Assembly (NCBI GenBank): GCA_046331095.1
Contig: JAXLRM010000004.1
Coordinates: 496,001 to 560,000, forward strand
DNA: 64,000 bases
Direction: 5' to 3'
DNA from: JAIBAC01 sp046331095
GTDB taxonomy: Bacteria > Actinomycetota > Acidimicrobiia > UBA2766
Position numbers and translations under genes: made by a program. The notes under the pieces were generated by a model. It saw only the letters and a program-made list of their open reading frames with translations. It did no database searches and was not told where the DNA came from. Shown piece after piece: positions 1 through 10,910 of this stretch (positions within the stretch are counted from its first letter, which is position 1; each line of letters begins with the position of its first letter).

Positions 1-1163
<1,163 letters not shown>

Positions 1164-1170
1164 ACCGCCC

Positions 1171-1206
1171 GCCCACCCGACGATAGGGGCGCCCGGAACG
1201 GGTGGC
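1171..1206. terminator. Possible bidirectional terminator hairpin
   Basis: Arms GCCCACCCG (1171-1179) and CGGGTGGC (1199-1206) pair with one bulged C, and the loop holds a further self-complementary GGGCGCCC. It lies between the convergent stops of the FtsH-like gene and citrate synthase. There is no T-tract, so intrinsic termination is inferred from position and stem only. Confidence 0.4.
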
Positions 1207-1234
1207 TCGGGGCGACTGGCGCTAGGCCGGTGTC

Positions 1235-2524
<1,290 letters not shown>

Positions 2525-2592
2525 CCTGGTTCCTTTCCCGCGGGCTGGCTCGCTCGCTCGGAGGACCCGACTACCGCCGAAGCTAGCCCCAA

Positions 2593-3288
2593 CTACGGCG
2601 CCGCGTGGTCGGTGAACACCGGCGGCAGCGGCAGGTCGAGCGCGGTGGCGAGGATGCCGAGGTACTCGCTGCGCGCCACCTCGACGCAGCCGAGCGAGGC
2701 GAGGTGCGGTGTCTGCCACTGGCAGTCGATCACACGCCCGGGGACGCCGTCGTCGACGAGTTCGACGAGGCCGCACAGCGCCACCTTCGACGCGTCGCGG
2801 CGGCGGTGGAACATCGACTCGCCCGCGAAGAGCCCCCCGATCGCGACGCCGTAGAGCCCGCCTGCGAGCGTGCCGGCTCCGCCATCGCCGACGCGGGTCC
2901 ACGCCTCGACGCTGTGTGCCCACCCGAGTTCGTGGAGGCGTAGGTAGGCCGCCTGGATCGAGGTGTCGATCCAGCCGCCGGGGCGGCCAGGATCGGCGCA
3001 GGCGGACACGACCGCGCCGAAGGCCGTGTCGACGCGGATCTCGTAGGCAGCACAGGAACGGCGCAGCGACGCCGAGACGTGCAGGCGGCCGGGGTGGAGG
3101 ATCCCACGCCGCGCGGGGCTCCACCACCCGAGGACACCGGGCTGGAGCGGCATCGGGAAGATCCCGTGGCGGTACGCGTCGAGGAGGGTGCCCGGTTCGA
3201 GGTCGGCACCGGCGCCCACGACGTCGTCGTCCCCGGCGGACTCCGCAGGGGGCAGGTCCCATCGCGACGGCGGCGGCTCAACGGGCAT
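2593..3288 (-). CDS. aat: Leucyl/phenylalanyl-tRNA--protein transferase
   Basis: Transfers Leu or Phe from its tRNA to the N-terminus of proteins with basic N-terminal residues, marking them for ClpS/ClpAP-type degradation (N-degron pathway). 231 aa, normal length. Family signatures seen are YRHGIFPMP near residue 40, WWSPARRGIL, GGLYGVAIGGLFAGESMFH and IDCQWQTPHLASLG. The 41-bp spacer to the divergent hydrolase contains TAGTGT at 3298-3303, which could serve as a -10 for the hydrolase. Its neighbour downstream is citrate synthase; no functional link is evident. Confidence 0.93.
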   Translation of the reverse strand: MPVEPPPSRWDLPPAESAGDDDVVGAGADLEPGTLLDAYRHGIFPMPLQPGVLGWWSPARRGILHPGRLHVSASLRRSCAAYEIRVDTAFGAVVSACADPGRPGGWIDTSIQAAYLRLHELGWAHSVEAWTRVGDGGAGTLAGGLYGVAIGGLFAGESMFHRRRDASKVALCGLVELVDDGVPGRVIDCQWQTPHLASLGCVEVARSEYLGILATALDLPLPPVFTDHAAP

Positions 3289-3329
3289 CGTGGCCGATAG
3301 TGTGGCCTCCCGTCGCCCCGGAGGCCGAC

Positions 3330-4508
3330 TTGACGATCCTGGGACAACGCCGCCCCTTCGGCATGAGCTACTGGCCCCTCGCCGAGGACGACCCCGGTGT
3401 CGGGGTCCGCACCGAGGAGGTGCGCATAGTCACCGACGACCTCGCCCTCGTGCGCGGAGTCCTGTGGACCCCGCCAGTGGGGACCGAGTGGAAGACGGCG
3501 GTGGTGCTCGCGCACCCTCGCGGCGACTTCAGCGTCCACTACGCGTGTCCCTTGCTGGCGGCGGCGGGCTACGCGGTCCTCGGATTCACGACCCGGTACC
3601 TCAACAACGACCAGGACTGCCTCCACGAGGCGTGCGTCGTCGACGTCACGGCCGCCGTCGCCGAGATGCGCGGCCGCGGCGCCGAAGCCGTCGTCCTGTT
3701 CGGCAACTCCGGCGGCGGCTCGCTCATGGCGCTCGCCCAGGCGCGCACCGGCTGCGGCGACGGCTGGGTCGGCTGCGCCGCGCACCCCGGCGAAGGCGTG
3801 TTCATGGCCAAGGTCATCGACCCGTCCGTCGCCGACGAGTCCGACCCGTTCACCGCGGTCGCCGAGTTCGACATGTACGACCCCGCGAACGGGTGGCGGC
3901 CGTGGCCGCAGCCGTGCAGTTACGACCGCGACTGGCTCGCCCGGTACCGGCAGGCCCAACTCGACCGTGTCGCCCGCATCGACGCTGTCGCACGCGCGGC
4001 GGTGGCCGCGAACGAGTCGTCACGCACGCTCGCGCACGGCCTCGAGGAAGGCAGCGACGCCTGGCGCGACGCGAAGAAGCGCCAGGTCCACGGCGAGATC
4101 CTCACGATCTACCGCACCCTCGCCGACCCCGCCTATCTCGACCCCTCCATCGATCCCGACGACAGGCCGCTCGGCTCGCTGTTCGCGTTCCCCGATCCTT
4201 TCGTCGCGAACTACGGCCGCGGCGGGCTCGGCCGCACGATGACCGCTCGCGGCTGGCTCTCGACTTGGTCGGCCCTGTCCTCGGACGCCCGCCTCGCGGC
4301 GACGCTGCCGGACGTGGAGGTGCCGACCCTGATCGTGCACCCGAGCGCCGACACCGAGATCCGCCTCTCTGAGGCCCACGCCATCCGCGACGCCGCCGGT
4401 GCCACCGACGTCACCTACCACGAGATGAAGGGCGCCCCTCATTACCTGGAGGGCCACCGGCCCGCGGCGATGGAGCTCGTCGCCGAGTGGCTGCGGGCGC
4501 GCTACTGA
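3330..4508 (+). CDS. Alpha/beta hydrolase
   Basis: 392-aa hydrolase of unknown substrate. The nucleophile elbow is GNSGGG (Ser), and a C-terminal LIVHPSADTEIRL strand-Asp region and GAPHYLEGH His complete a plausible triad. The start is TTG 3330, chosen because GGAGG lies at 3320-3324 with 5-base spacing; an ATG twelve codons later has no ribosome-binding site. The middle of the protein (residues about 200-300) is a charged helical insert, EEGSDAWRDAKKRQVHGEIL and beyond, longer than a typical cap. The fold is known; substrate class (ester, acyl-CoA or other) is not predictable. Converges on the patatin gene. Confidence 0.75.
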   Translation: MTILGQRRPFGMSYWPLAEDDPGVGVRTEEVRIVTDDLALVRGVLWTPPVGTEWKTAVVLAHPRGDFSVHYACPLLAAAGYAVLGFTTRYLNNDQDCLHEACVVDVTAAVAEMRGRGAEAVVLFGNSGGGSLMALAQARTGCGDGWVGCAAHPGEGVFMAKVIDPSVADESDPFTAVAEFDMYDPANGWRPWPQPCSYDRDWLARYRQAQLDRVARIDAVARAAVAANESSRTLAHGLEEGSDAWRDAKKRQVHGEILTIYRTLADPAYLDPSIDPDDRPLGSLFAFPDPFVANYGRGGLGRTMTARGWLSTWSALSSDARLAATLPDVEVPTLIVHPSADTEIRLSEAHAIRDAAGATDVTYHEMKGAPHYLEGHRPAAMELVAEWLRARY

Positions 4509-4596
4509 GAGGCATGGCCGCGGTGCTTGCCACCTCGACGCCACCAGGCACCTGTGTGTAGTCGAGCGCGCACGTGGGAGGAAGCGGCGAGCGCCG

Positions 4597-5577
4597 CTAC
4601 CGAGGCGCCTGCGCGGCGGTGCGCAGCGCCGCGAGGTGGCCCGACTCGTCGGGATCCGCGAGCAGTTCCGCCATCGCGTCACGGGCGGCGTGGGCGACCG
4701 GCTCCATCCGCGCGACGTCGAGGGCGTTGACGCCCATAGCCTTCAACTCGGTGGCTCCGGGTTGGACGACGTAGGAGGCGATCCCGGCCTTGGCGAGTTT
4801 GCGCACCTCGGCGTCGAGGACCGCGCGCAGGAGGTGGCGCAACGCCGTGTCGGCGTGCATGCCCGCACCGGTGCGGGCGGTCGTCGGCGCCAGGATCAGG
4901 GCGAGGTCGCAGCGTTCGTCGGCGAGCAGATCGGCATTGGTGGGCGACACGACACCGCCGTCGACGTAGCGGCTGAACTCGACCTCGACGGGCGCGAACA
5001 TCCCCGGCACGGCGCACGACGCGGCCACGGCGCTGCCCACGTCGGCACTCGGGGCGCCGGGCCGTCCGAACGCGACTCGCTGGCCCGTGTCGACACGCAG
5101 GGCGACGAACCACGTCGCCGCGGCGGGCCACCCGTCGGCGAACACCTCGCGCAGCCCGGCCACCATCGGTGCGAGCGACGTCGTGCCCGCGGGCGCCACG
5201 GCAGCGACGATGGTCCCCGGGTGCGCTTCCCAGGGGCGCCGCAGGGCACGCAGGAGCCGCTGGGGGGAGGCGGGACGCCACCGGCGTCCGGCGCCGTCGC
5301 TGCCGGGGCGGGGCCTGTGGTAGTGGCGTGCGATCGCGGCGCCCTCGGGGCTCATGTCCGCGCCGGTGACGCGGGCGAACAGGTCGGCGGTCCCCATGCC
5401 CGCGCGCAGGAGGGCTGCGACCTGGGCGCCCGCGGACGTACCCACGACGAGGTCGGCAGTGCGTGGGTCCCATCCGGTGGCGTCCTCGACCGAGCGGAGG
5501 ACACCGCAGTGGTAGGCGTGGCCCACGGGCCCGCCGCCGCCGAGGACGAGGGCGACCCTGGGCCGCCGGGGGCTCAC
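4597..5577 (-). CDS. Patatin-like phospholipase
   Basis: Probable lipid acyl hydrolase of the patatin/RssA family, 326 aa. The glycine-rich oxyanion motif LGGGGPVGHAY sits near residue 15, the nucleophile motif GTSAG near residue 50, and the catalytic Asp in YVDGG near residue 215, so the Ser-Asp dyad is complete. No signal peptide, suggesting a cytoplasmic or peripheral membrane enzyme. The GTG start at 5577 overlaps the stop of the upstream epoxide-hydrolase-like gene (GTGA), pointing to translational coupling and possibly a shared role in lipid turnover. Confidence 0.88.
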   Translation of the reverse strand: MSPRRPRVALVLGGGGPVGHAYHCGVLRSVEDATGWDPRTADLVVGTSAGAQVAALLRAGMGTADLFARVTGADMSPEGAAIARHYHRPRPGSDGAGRRWRPASPQRLLRALRRPWEAHPGTIVAAVAPAGTTSLAPMVAGLREVFADGWPAAATWFVALRVDTGQRVAFGRPGAPSADVGSAVAASCAVPGMFAPVEVEFSRYVDGGVVSPTNADLLADERCDLALILAPTTARTGAGMHADTALRHLLRAVLDAEVRKLAKAGIASYVVQPGATELKAMGVNALDVARMEPVAHAARDAMAELLADPDESGHLAALRTAAQAPR

Positions 5578-6476
5578 AGCCTCGCTCCGTGGGTTCCGAT
5601 CCAGTCCCGAAGGAGCATGTCGAACGCGTCCTGGTCCTCGCCGTGGGTCCAGTGGCCGCCCTCGAGACGCTCGACCTCGAAGGCGGCGCGGAAGCGGGAG
5701 GTGTCGAGGTCGTCGAAGACGCGCGTGTCCATGCAGCGGTCGGTGCGGCCGGTCACCGCGAGCGTGGGTACCTCGACGGGCCGCCGCGTGAGGTGTGCAA
5801 GTCGCCGGGCCTCGGGGCTGCGCACCTGTGCCATCGAGCGGTAGTACGAGAGGGCGCTGGTGAGGACGCCGGGCTCGGCGAGGGTGGCCTTGAGCGCCGC
5901 CATGTCGTCGGGGTCGTAGTCCCATCCCGGCGACCAGCGCCGCCAGAGGGCCTCGACGAACGCGTAGTCGTCGCGGGCGACGATGGCCTCGGCGAGCCCG
6001 CGGAACTGGAACAGCAACATGTAGGCCGAGTTCACGAACTGGCCCGGGGTGCGCAGGATCCGGGCGCTGCTCTCCTGCATCGGTGCCACCGCGACCAGCG
6101 TCGCCGACGCGAAGCACTCCGGCGCCATGACCTTGGCGAGCTGCACGATCACCGAGCCCCAGTCGTGGCCCACGGCGTGCACGGGCGCCCCGAGCCCGCG
6201 TGCGAGCTCGACGAGGTCGTCTGCTGCCCGCACGGGGCTGTAGGACGTGACCAGCGTGTCAGGCTGCGAGGACGGTTCGTAGCCGCGCAGCATCGGTGCG
6301 ACACATCGGTAGCCGGCGCCCGCGAGTGACCGGAGTTGGGCGGCCCAGGTCCGGTTCGTGTCGGGGAACCCGTGCAGGAGCACCACCGGCTCGCCGTCGG
6401 CCGGCCCTGCCACGAGCGCGCTCATCGTCAGGCCCGACAAGGAGAGCGAGGACGTTTCGATCGCGGGACTGAGCAT
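5574..6476 (-). CDS. Epoxide hydrolase-like alpha/beta hydrolase
   Basis: 300 aa. HGFPD is the oxyanion motif and GHDWGS the elbow, with Asp rather than Ser as nucleophile, the signature of the epoxide hydrolase/haloalkane dehalogenase branch. LEGGHWTHGED supplies the His near the C-terminus. I chose ATG 6476 over an ATG 13 codons upstream because a TAGCTT hexamer ends 8 bases before 6476, as for leaderless genes elsewhere in this window, and because the upstream residues show no homology. First gene of a two-gene unit with the patatin; divergent from the SDR gene. Epoxide hydrolase is likelier than dehalogenase, but substrate is unknown. Confidence 0.8.
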   Translation of the reverse strand: MLSPAIETSSLSLSGLTMSALVAGPADGEPVVLLHGFPDTNRTWAAQLRSLAGAGYRCVAPMLRGYEPSSQPDTLVTSYSPVRAADDLVELARGLGAPVHAVGHDWGSVIVQLAKVMAPECFASATLVAVAPMQESSARILRTPGQFVNSAYMLLFQFRGLAEAIVARDDYAFVEALWRRWSPGWDYDPDDMAALKATLAEPGVLTSALSYYRSMAQVRSPEARRLAHLTRRPVEVPTLAVTGRTDRCMDTRVFDDLDTSRFRAAFEVERLEGGHWTHGEDQDAFDMLLRDWIGTHGARL

Positions 6477-6484
6477 GCGCGGCC

Positions 6485-6490
6485 AAGCTA
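6485..6490 (-). promoter_or_regulatory. -10-like TAGCTT, leaderless
   Basis: TAGCTT on the minus strand, 8 bases before ATG 6476. There is no ribosome-binding site in between, so the transcript probably starts at or next to the start codon. Confidence 0.5.
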
Positions 6491-6509
6491 GCCAGGACCC
6501 GGTCGCCGG

Positions 6510-6515
6510 TACCAT
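6510..6515 (+). promoter_or_regulatory. -10-like TACCAT, leaderless
   Basis: TACCAT ends 8 bases before ATG 6524 of the SDR gene and no Shine-Dalgarno sequence is present. It forms a divergent pair with the hexamer at 6485-6490 inside a 47-bp spacer. Confidence 0.5.
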
Positions 6516-6523
6516 CGCCCGCC

Positions 6524-7303
6524 ATGACCCATTCCGCGCGCGACGCGCTCGACCGGTTCCGCCTCGACGGCGCCGTCTGCCTCGTCACGGGGGCGTCCTC
6601 GGGTCTCGGCGCCCGCTTCGCCGAGGTCCTCCACGGTGCGGGCGCGACCGTCGTCCTCGCCGCCCGCCGTCGCGAACGCCTCGACGATCTCGCGGCGCGC
6701 CTCGAACGCTCGGTCGTGGTGGGCTGCGACGTCACCGAGGAAGCCGACCGTGTGCGCCTCGTCGAGACCGCCGCGCGTGAGTGCGGACGCGTCGACGTGC
6801 TCGTCAACAACGCGGGTGTCTCCCAGATGGTGCGGATGGAGAAGGAGTCCCTCGAGCAGTGGGAGCACACGTTCGCGGTCAACGTGACAGCGTTGCACCG
6901 CCTCTCACTCCTGGCAGGCGCCGGGATGCTCGAGCGTGGCAGCGGGGTGATCGTCAACGTCGCGTCGATGTACGGCTTCGTGGGCCGCTGGGACATCCCC
7001 GGTGCCGCGAGCTACTCGGCGACCAAGGCCGCGGTGGTGAACCTGACCCGCGAGCTCGGGGCGCAGTGGGCGCGCCGGGGGGTGCGCGTCAACGCGCTCG
7101 CTCCCGGTTACTTCCCCTCGGAGATGACGGGCACCGGCATCGACGACCCCCGCTTCCGCGACCGCCTCGAGCGCCGCTGCCCGGCAGGTCGTCCCGGCCG
7201 TGCCGACGAGCTCGACGGGGCGCTGCTGTTCCTGGCGTCGGACGCGAGCACCTACGTGGTCGGCCAGACCCTCGTGGTGGACGGCGGCTGGACCGCCGTC
7301 TAG
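6524..7303 (+). CDS. Short-chain dehydrogenase/reductase (FabG-like)
   Basis: NAD(P)-dependent oxidoreductase, 259 aa. Cofactor motif TGASSGLG near residue 23, NNAG near residue 92, catalytic Ser in NVASMYG and Tyr/Lys in SYSATK, all intact. The LVVDGGW C-terminus is typical of classical SDRs. An Arg-rich stretch after the second strand (AARRRERL) suggests NADPH preference, an inference. It is the first gene of its unit and ends at the paired palindromic repeat at 7309-7421. Substrate not predictable. Confidence 0.88.
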   Translation: MTHSARDALDRFRLDGAVCLVTGASSGLGARFAEVLHGAGATVVLAARRRERLDDLAARLERSVVVGCDVTEEADRVRLVETAARECGRVDVLVNNAGVSQMVRMEKESLEQWEHTFAVNVTALHRLSLLAGAGMLERGSGVIVNVASMYGFVGRWDIPGAASYSATKAAVVNLTRELGAQWARRGVRVNALAPGYFPSEMTGTGIDDPRFRDRLERRCPAGRPGRADELDGALLFLASDASTYVVGQTLVVDGGWTAV

Positions 7304-7308
7304 CCGAT

Positions 7309-7421
7309 CGACGTGGGGACGTGAAGCGGGTTGTGGTGACGTCTGGCGTCCCCACGTCGGGGTCGGGTATCGACGTGGGGACGTGAAGCGGGTTGTGGTG
7401 ACGTCTGGCGTCCCCACGTCG
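7309..7421. repeat. Dispersed palindromic repeat, locus 1 (two copies)
   Basis: Two tandem copies, period 62 bp. Each has arms CGACGTGGGGACG and CGTCCCCACGTCG, perfectly complementary over 13 bp, around a 25-base loop: arms 7309-7321/7347-7359 and 7371-7383/7409-7421. It fills the space between the convergent stops at 7303 and 7425, so it could act as a bidirectional terminator. Related copies lie at 42231-42451 and 54841-54914. Confidence 0.85.
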
Positions 7422-7424
7422 GGG

Positions 7425-8309
7425 TCAGTTGGCCTTGACCCCGCAGGAGCTCGCGGCGTCGGCGATCTGCTGCTGGGTGCCGGTCGAACCGCCGCCGACG
7501 AAGTCGGCGAAGGACACACTCGCGGACACGAGTGCCTGCGCCATGCACTCGGCCTGCTTGTCGGTCACGGTGATGTCGCTCTTCTGCAGGCCTTGCTTGA
7601 TGTACTTGGCGTAGAAGCGCTCCTGGGACTGGACCGACACGCACGAGTCCATCGCGCGGGCGACCTTCGTGAGAGTCGCGTCGGAGGTGTTCGGGCTCTG
7701 CAGGTCCTGCTGCTCCGCGGGTGACAGGATGTTCTGCAGGGTCGACTCCACACAGGACATCTCGTCGGAGGAGAGGCCCTCGGTCCCGTCGGAGCTGGTC
7801 CCACCGAAGAGGGGCGCGAGGGGGTCCGTGGTCGTGACGCCGTCCTTGGGCTTGGTCGTCGACGACAGGATCGAGCCCTTCGTCGTCGAGGTCTGCTCGG
7901 TCGTCTCCGGCGCCGCCGTCTTGGTCTTGTTCGCGAACAGGAAGTAGGCGCCCACGCCGAGGCCGGCGACGACGACCACGGCGGCGACGATCACGCCCAC
8001 GATCAGGCCCGTGCGCGACTTCTGAGGTCCACCGGGCGGCATGCCCGGCCCGCCAGCCATGGGACCGGGAGGGAAGCCCGGCGGGGGTGGTGCCCCCGGC
8101 CCGGGCTGGGTCTGGGGGAACTGCTGGGTCGGCTGGGACGGCGCGGGCCCACCGTAGCCGGGCGGCATCGGGGGAATGCCCCCGGGCTGGGACGGCATCG
8201 GGGCGGTCGGTTGCCCCGGAGGTGGCGGCGGCGGCACGCCGGCTTGTCCGCCCGGTTGGCCCGGCTGCTGGGGTGGCACGGGTGGGTACGGGGGCTGCTG
8301 GTCGGTCAC
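7425..8309 (-). CDS. Proline-rich single-pass membrane protein
   Basis: 294 aa, not a recognised family. Residues 1-95 are a low-complexity Pro/Gln/Gly region, presumably cytoplasmic; one membrane helix follows (GLIVGVIVAAVVVVAGLGVG, about 102-121); then a Thr/Ser-rich linker and an extracytoplasmic domain of about 140 residues with four cysteines (MSCVES, MDSCVS, AECMAQ, SSCGVK) that could form two disulfides. GTG start 8309 follows GAGAGG, and TAGGGT at 8341-8346 on the minus strand could be its -10. The layout resembles actinobacterial envelope proteins of unknown function; no enzymatic motif is visible. Confidence 0.75.
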   Translation of the reverse strand: MTDQQPPYPPVPPQQPGQPGGQAGVPPPPPPGQPTAPMPSQPGGIPPMPPGYGGPAPSQPTQQFPQTQPGPGAPPPPGFPPGPMAGGPGMPPGGPQKSRTGLIVGVIVAAVVVVAGLGVGAYFLFANKTKTAAPETTEQTSTTKGSILSSTTKPKDGVTTTDPLAPLFGGTSSDGTEGLSSDEMSCVESTLQNILSPAEQQDLQSPNTSDATLTKVARAMDSCVSVQSQERFYAKYIKQGLQKSDITVTDKQAECMAQALVSASVSFADFVGGGSTGTQQQIADAASSCGVKAN

Positions 8310-8417
8310 GGCAAACCTCTCGTCGACGGGGACACAACCCTACGCTCTGGCGGCCCCGCTGCAGGTCACACCCGAGCCCAATCCGGCGCTCCCTTGCTCG
8401 GCGTGTCGACCCGTGCC

Positions 8418-8440
8418 GACCCGTGCCCGAGCGGCGGGTC
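8418..8440 (-). terminator. Possible terminator hairpin
   Basis: GACCCG (8418-8423) pairs with CGGGTC (ending 8440), and GCC/GGC extends the stem with a bulge. It lies directly after the stop of the PDZ protease gene at 8447 on the minus strand. No T-tract. Confidence 0.35.
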
Positions 8441-8446
8441 GGGCCG

Positions 8447-9460
8447 TCAGCGCAGTTCGGTGGGGACGACGATCACGTCGAGGACCTCGCCGCCGCGCAC
8501 GAGTCGCAGCGGCACGGCGTGGCCGATGCGGTCCTCGGTCATCAGGGCCTGCAGGTCGCCCACGGTGCGGACCGGGCGGCCGTCGAGGCCGACGATGACG
8601 TCCTCGAGGCGGATGCCGGAGTCGTGTGCCGGGCTGGCCTTGGCGACCTCGAGCACCTCGACGCCGCTGTCCCGCCCGACCGCCCTTGCAGCCCGCGGCG
8701 GGAGCGGCCTGGATCCGCCGCCGACGCCGAGAAAGCCGCGGCGCACCCGGCCCCGCGTCGTCAACGCAGACAGGATCGCAAGCGTCGTGGCGTCCACGGG
8801 GACGGCGAGGCCGAGACCCTGGCCGATCCCGGGGCCGACCACAGCGGTGTTGATCCCCACGACCCGGCCGGCCGACGTGGCGAGGGCGCCGCCGGAGTTG
8901 CCCGGGTGCAGCGCGGCGTCGGTCTGGATGACGTTCTCGACCATGCGGTCCGGACCTGTAGCGATGCTGCGGCCGACGGCGCTCACCACGCCGGCGGACA
9001 CCGACCCGGCGAAGCCGAGCGGCGTACCGATGGCGACCACGAGCTGTCCCACGCGCAGGCGCGACGCGTCCCCGAGTGGCGCCGCGGGGAGTCCCGACGC
9101 GTCCGCCCGCACGACGGCGAGGTCGGAGAGACGGTCGCTGCCGACCACGTCGAAGGGCGCCTCGGCGCCGTCGGCGAAGACAGCCGTGCCGCGCCGGGCC
9201 CGTTCGACCACGTGCGCCGACGTCACCAGACAGCCGTCAGGTGTGAACACGACCGCCGAGCCCGCCCCGCCCCGATGCTCGAGGGCCGCCACCGACGGCA
9301 GCAGCCTCTCGGCGACCGCGGTCACGATCGAGCTGTACGCGTCGAGTGCCTCCGACTCGGCATCCACCTCGGCTTCCGCCTCCGCCTCCGACTCGGCCTG
9401 CGCCCCGGAATCGGGGCCGGCCTCGGCCTCGGCACCGGGGAGCCGCGCCGGCGTGCCCAT
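8447..9460 (-). CDS. S1C trypsin-like serine protease with PDZ domain
   Basis: DegP/HtrA-family protease, 337 aa. Catalytic triad: His in SAHVVERA, Asp in SDLAVVRAD, Ser in HPGNSGGAL. A PDZ domain (about residues 245-335) ends the protein. The N-terminus is an Ala/Glu repeat stretch (about residues 10-38) instead of a signal peptide or membrane helix, so a cytoplasmic location is likelier than the usual periplasmic one. ATG 9460 shares one base with the stop of the upstream paralogue, so the two proteases are probably co-translated and may work as a pair. Confidence 0.85.
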   Translation of the reverse strand: MGTPARLPGAEAEAGPDSGAQAESEAEAEAEVDAESEALDAYSSIVTAVAERLLPSVAALEHRGGAGSAVVFTPDGCLVTSAHVVERARRGTAVFADGAEAPFDVVGSDRLSDLAVVRADASGLPAAPLGDASRLRVGQLVVAIGTPLGFAGSVSAGVVSAVGRSIATGPDRMVENVIQTDAALHPGNSGGALATSAGRVVGINTAVVGPGIGQGLGLAVPVDATTLAILSALTTRGRVRRGFLGVGGGSRPLPPRAARAVGRDSGVEVLEVAKASPAHDSGIRLEDVIVGLDGRPVRTVGDLQALMTEDRIGHAVPLRLVRGGEVLDVIVVPTELR

Positions 9461-10368
9461 CAGGCGGACCCCTCCGAACGGGGCGCGCCCGGGTCGAACG
9501 TCACGCGCACGTCCCGCTCGGTGTCGCCGCGTACGACGACGAAGGCCATGGAGTCGCCCTCGCCGAGGGCGTCGAGCGCCGCGTGCAGGTCGTCGACGGA
9601 GTGCAGGTCGCGGCCGCCCGCGCGCACGAGGAGGTCTCCCGGCTCGATCCCCGCGCGCCCGGCGGGGCCGTCGGGGTCGGCGTCGCGCACCAGGAGCCCG
9701 TCGCGCTCGCCCAGGCCTACCGACCTGCGCAGCTTGCGTGCCACGGGCGGGGGAGCGACGGCGATGCCGAGCGAGCGGCGCGACGGCGACTCGCCCGCGG
9801 CGAGGGCGTCGACGCGGCGGCGCAGTTCCGCGTCCGTGCGCACGGCGAGGTAGAAGCCGTCGCCGACGCGGTGGGTGTTGATTCCCACGAGGCGGCCGTC
9901 GCCGGTGACGACGGGGCCGCCCGAGGATCCACGTGCGAGGGGCGCGGTGTGCTCGAACCCCCCGACGATGCGCCGTCCCCGCGGGCCGCGGAAGCCGCGC
10001 TCGGTTCCCGATACCGGACCGCTCGTGACCCGCAGCTTCGCGTCCGGTGTGCGGGCCAGGCTCCACACGGTGGCACCGAGCTCGGGGGTGCCGTCCCAGT
10101 CCGGGACCGGGGCGCCGCGCGTGTCGACGCGCACGACGGCGAGGTCGCCGTCGAGGTCGACCCCGGCGACTGCCCCCGTGGCGCGGGACCCGTCCGCGTA
10201 GGTGACCGTGACCTCGCTGCCTCGCAGGTTGTGCGCGTTTGTTACCACGAGGCCGTCACCGACCACGACGCCCGCCCCGCGGATGCCGCGCCCGATCCCG
10301 ACCACCGCCGCGCCCACCGTGTCGGCCACTGCGGCGGTCGAGCGCTGCAGCTCTTCGGATGCACTCAT
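9460..10368 (-). CDS. Second S1C-like serine protease with PDZ domain
   Basis: 302-aa paralogue of the protease downstream. Triad residues are His in TNAHNLRG, Asp in DGDLAVVRV and Ser in ARGSSGGPVV; a PDZ-like domain covers the last 90 residues (DADPDGPAGRAGIEPGDLLV). No signal peptide or membrane segment. AGGAG is 7 bases before ATG 10368. The perfect palindrome at 10380-10412, immediately upstream, separates it from a divergent HxlR regulator, which probably controls both proteases. The substitution TNAHN for the usual TNxHV is minor; activity is plausible. Confidence 0.83.
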   Translation of the reverse strand: MSASEELQRSTAAVADTVGAAVVGIGRGIRGAGVVVGDGLVVTNAHNLRGSEVTVTYADGSRATGAVAGVDLDGDLAVVRVDTRGAPVPDWDGTPELGATVWSLARTPDAKLRVTSGPVSGTERGFRGPRGRRIVGGFEHTAPLARGSSGGPVVTGDGRLVGINTHRVGDGFYLAVRTDAELRRRVDALAAGESPSRRSLGIAVAPPPVARKLRRSVGLGERDGLLVRDADPDGPAGRAGIEPGDLLVRAGGRDLHSVDDLHAALDALGEGDSMAFVVVRGDTERDVRVTFDPGAPRSEGSA

Positions 10369-10379
10369 TCTCGACTCCT

Positions 10380-10412
10380 GAGTAGTAACTAGCGAATACA
10401 TAGTTACTACTC
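10380..10412. promoter_or_regulatory. Perfect palindromic operator between protease pair and HxlR gene
   Basis: GAGTAGTAACTA (10380-10391) and TAGTTACTACTC (10401-10412) are exact reverse complements over 12 bp, separated by 9 bases. The site is strikingly AT-rich for this genome, sits 12 bp from the protease start and 40 bp from the regulator start, and contains candidate -10 sequences (TACATA and TATGTA). HxlR proteins bind such dyads as dimers, so autoregulation plus protease control is the likely role. Confidence 0.8.
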
Positions 10413-10451
10413 CCCGTGGGGCGGTTCCCGGATTTCTGCAAGGATCTCCGG

Positions 10452-10910
10452 GTGACGACGCCCGGCTCCGACTCCGACTCCCACTCCGACTCCCGCCCAC
10501 CCCCGACCTCCGGCATCGCGGCCGCTGCGGCCCTGATCGGGGATCGTTGGAGCATGCAGGTCGTCGACGCGCTCCTCGGCGCCCCGCTGCGCTTCGGCGA
10601 GCTCCAGGACGCACTCCCGGGTGCCGCACCGAGCGTCCTCTCGGCGCGCCTGAAGAGCCTCGAGGCGGACGGCCTCGTTCTGGCGATCCCCTACCAGGAG
10701 CGCCCGCCCCGTTTCGCCTACCAGCTCACCGAGGCGGGCGCGGAGCTCGCTGGTGCCCTCCGGCTCCTGTCGCAGTGGGGTGCACGCCATGCCGACGGCG
10801 CGACCCCGCTGCACCGGGCGTGCGGCACACCGCTCGAGGCCCGCTGGTTCTGCCCCACGTGCGGCGTCGTGGTGGACGACCCGTCACACGACGACACCCA
10901 CCGCGTCTGA
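10452..10910 (+). CDS. HxlR-family winged-helix regulator
   Basis: 152 aa. The HxlR fold is seen in LIGDRWSMQVVDALLGAPLRFGEL-type sequence near residues 28-50, then the recognition helix and wing (SVLSARLKSLEADGLV, YQLTEAG). A C-terminal CGTP...WFCPTCG segment holds three cysteines that may bind zinc or sense redox. An N-terminal Ser/Asp repeat (SDSDSHSDS) comes from a hexanucleotide repeat. I prefer GTG 10452, with AAGGA 7 bases upstream, over GTG 10416. Its stop overlaps the ATG of the RNA methyltransferase (TGATG). Confidence 0.85.
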   Translation: MTTPGSDSDSHSDSRPPPTSGIAAAAALIGDRWSMQVVDALLGAPLRFGELQDALPGAAPSVLSARLKSLEADGLVLAIPYQERPPRFAYQLTEAGAELAGALRLLSQWGARHADGATPLHRACGTPLEARWFCPTCGVVVDDPSHDDTHRV

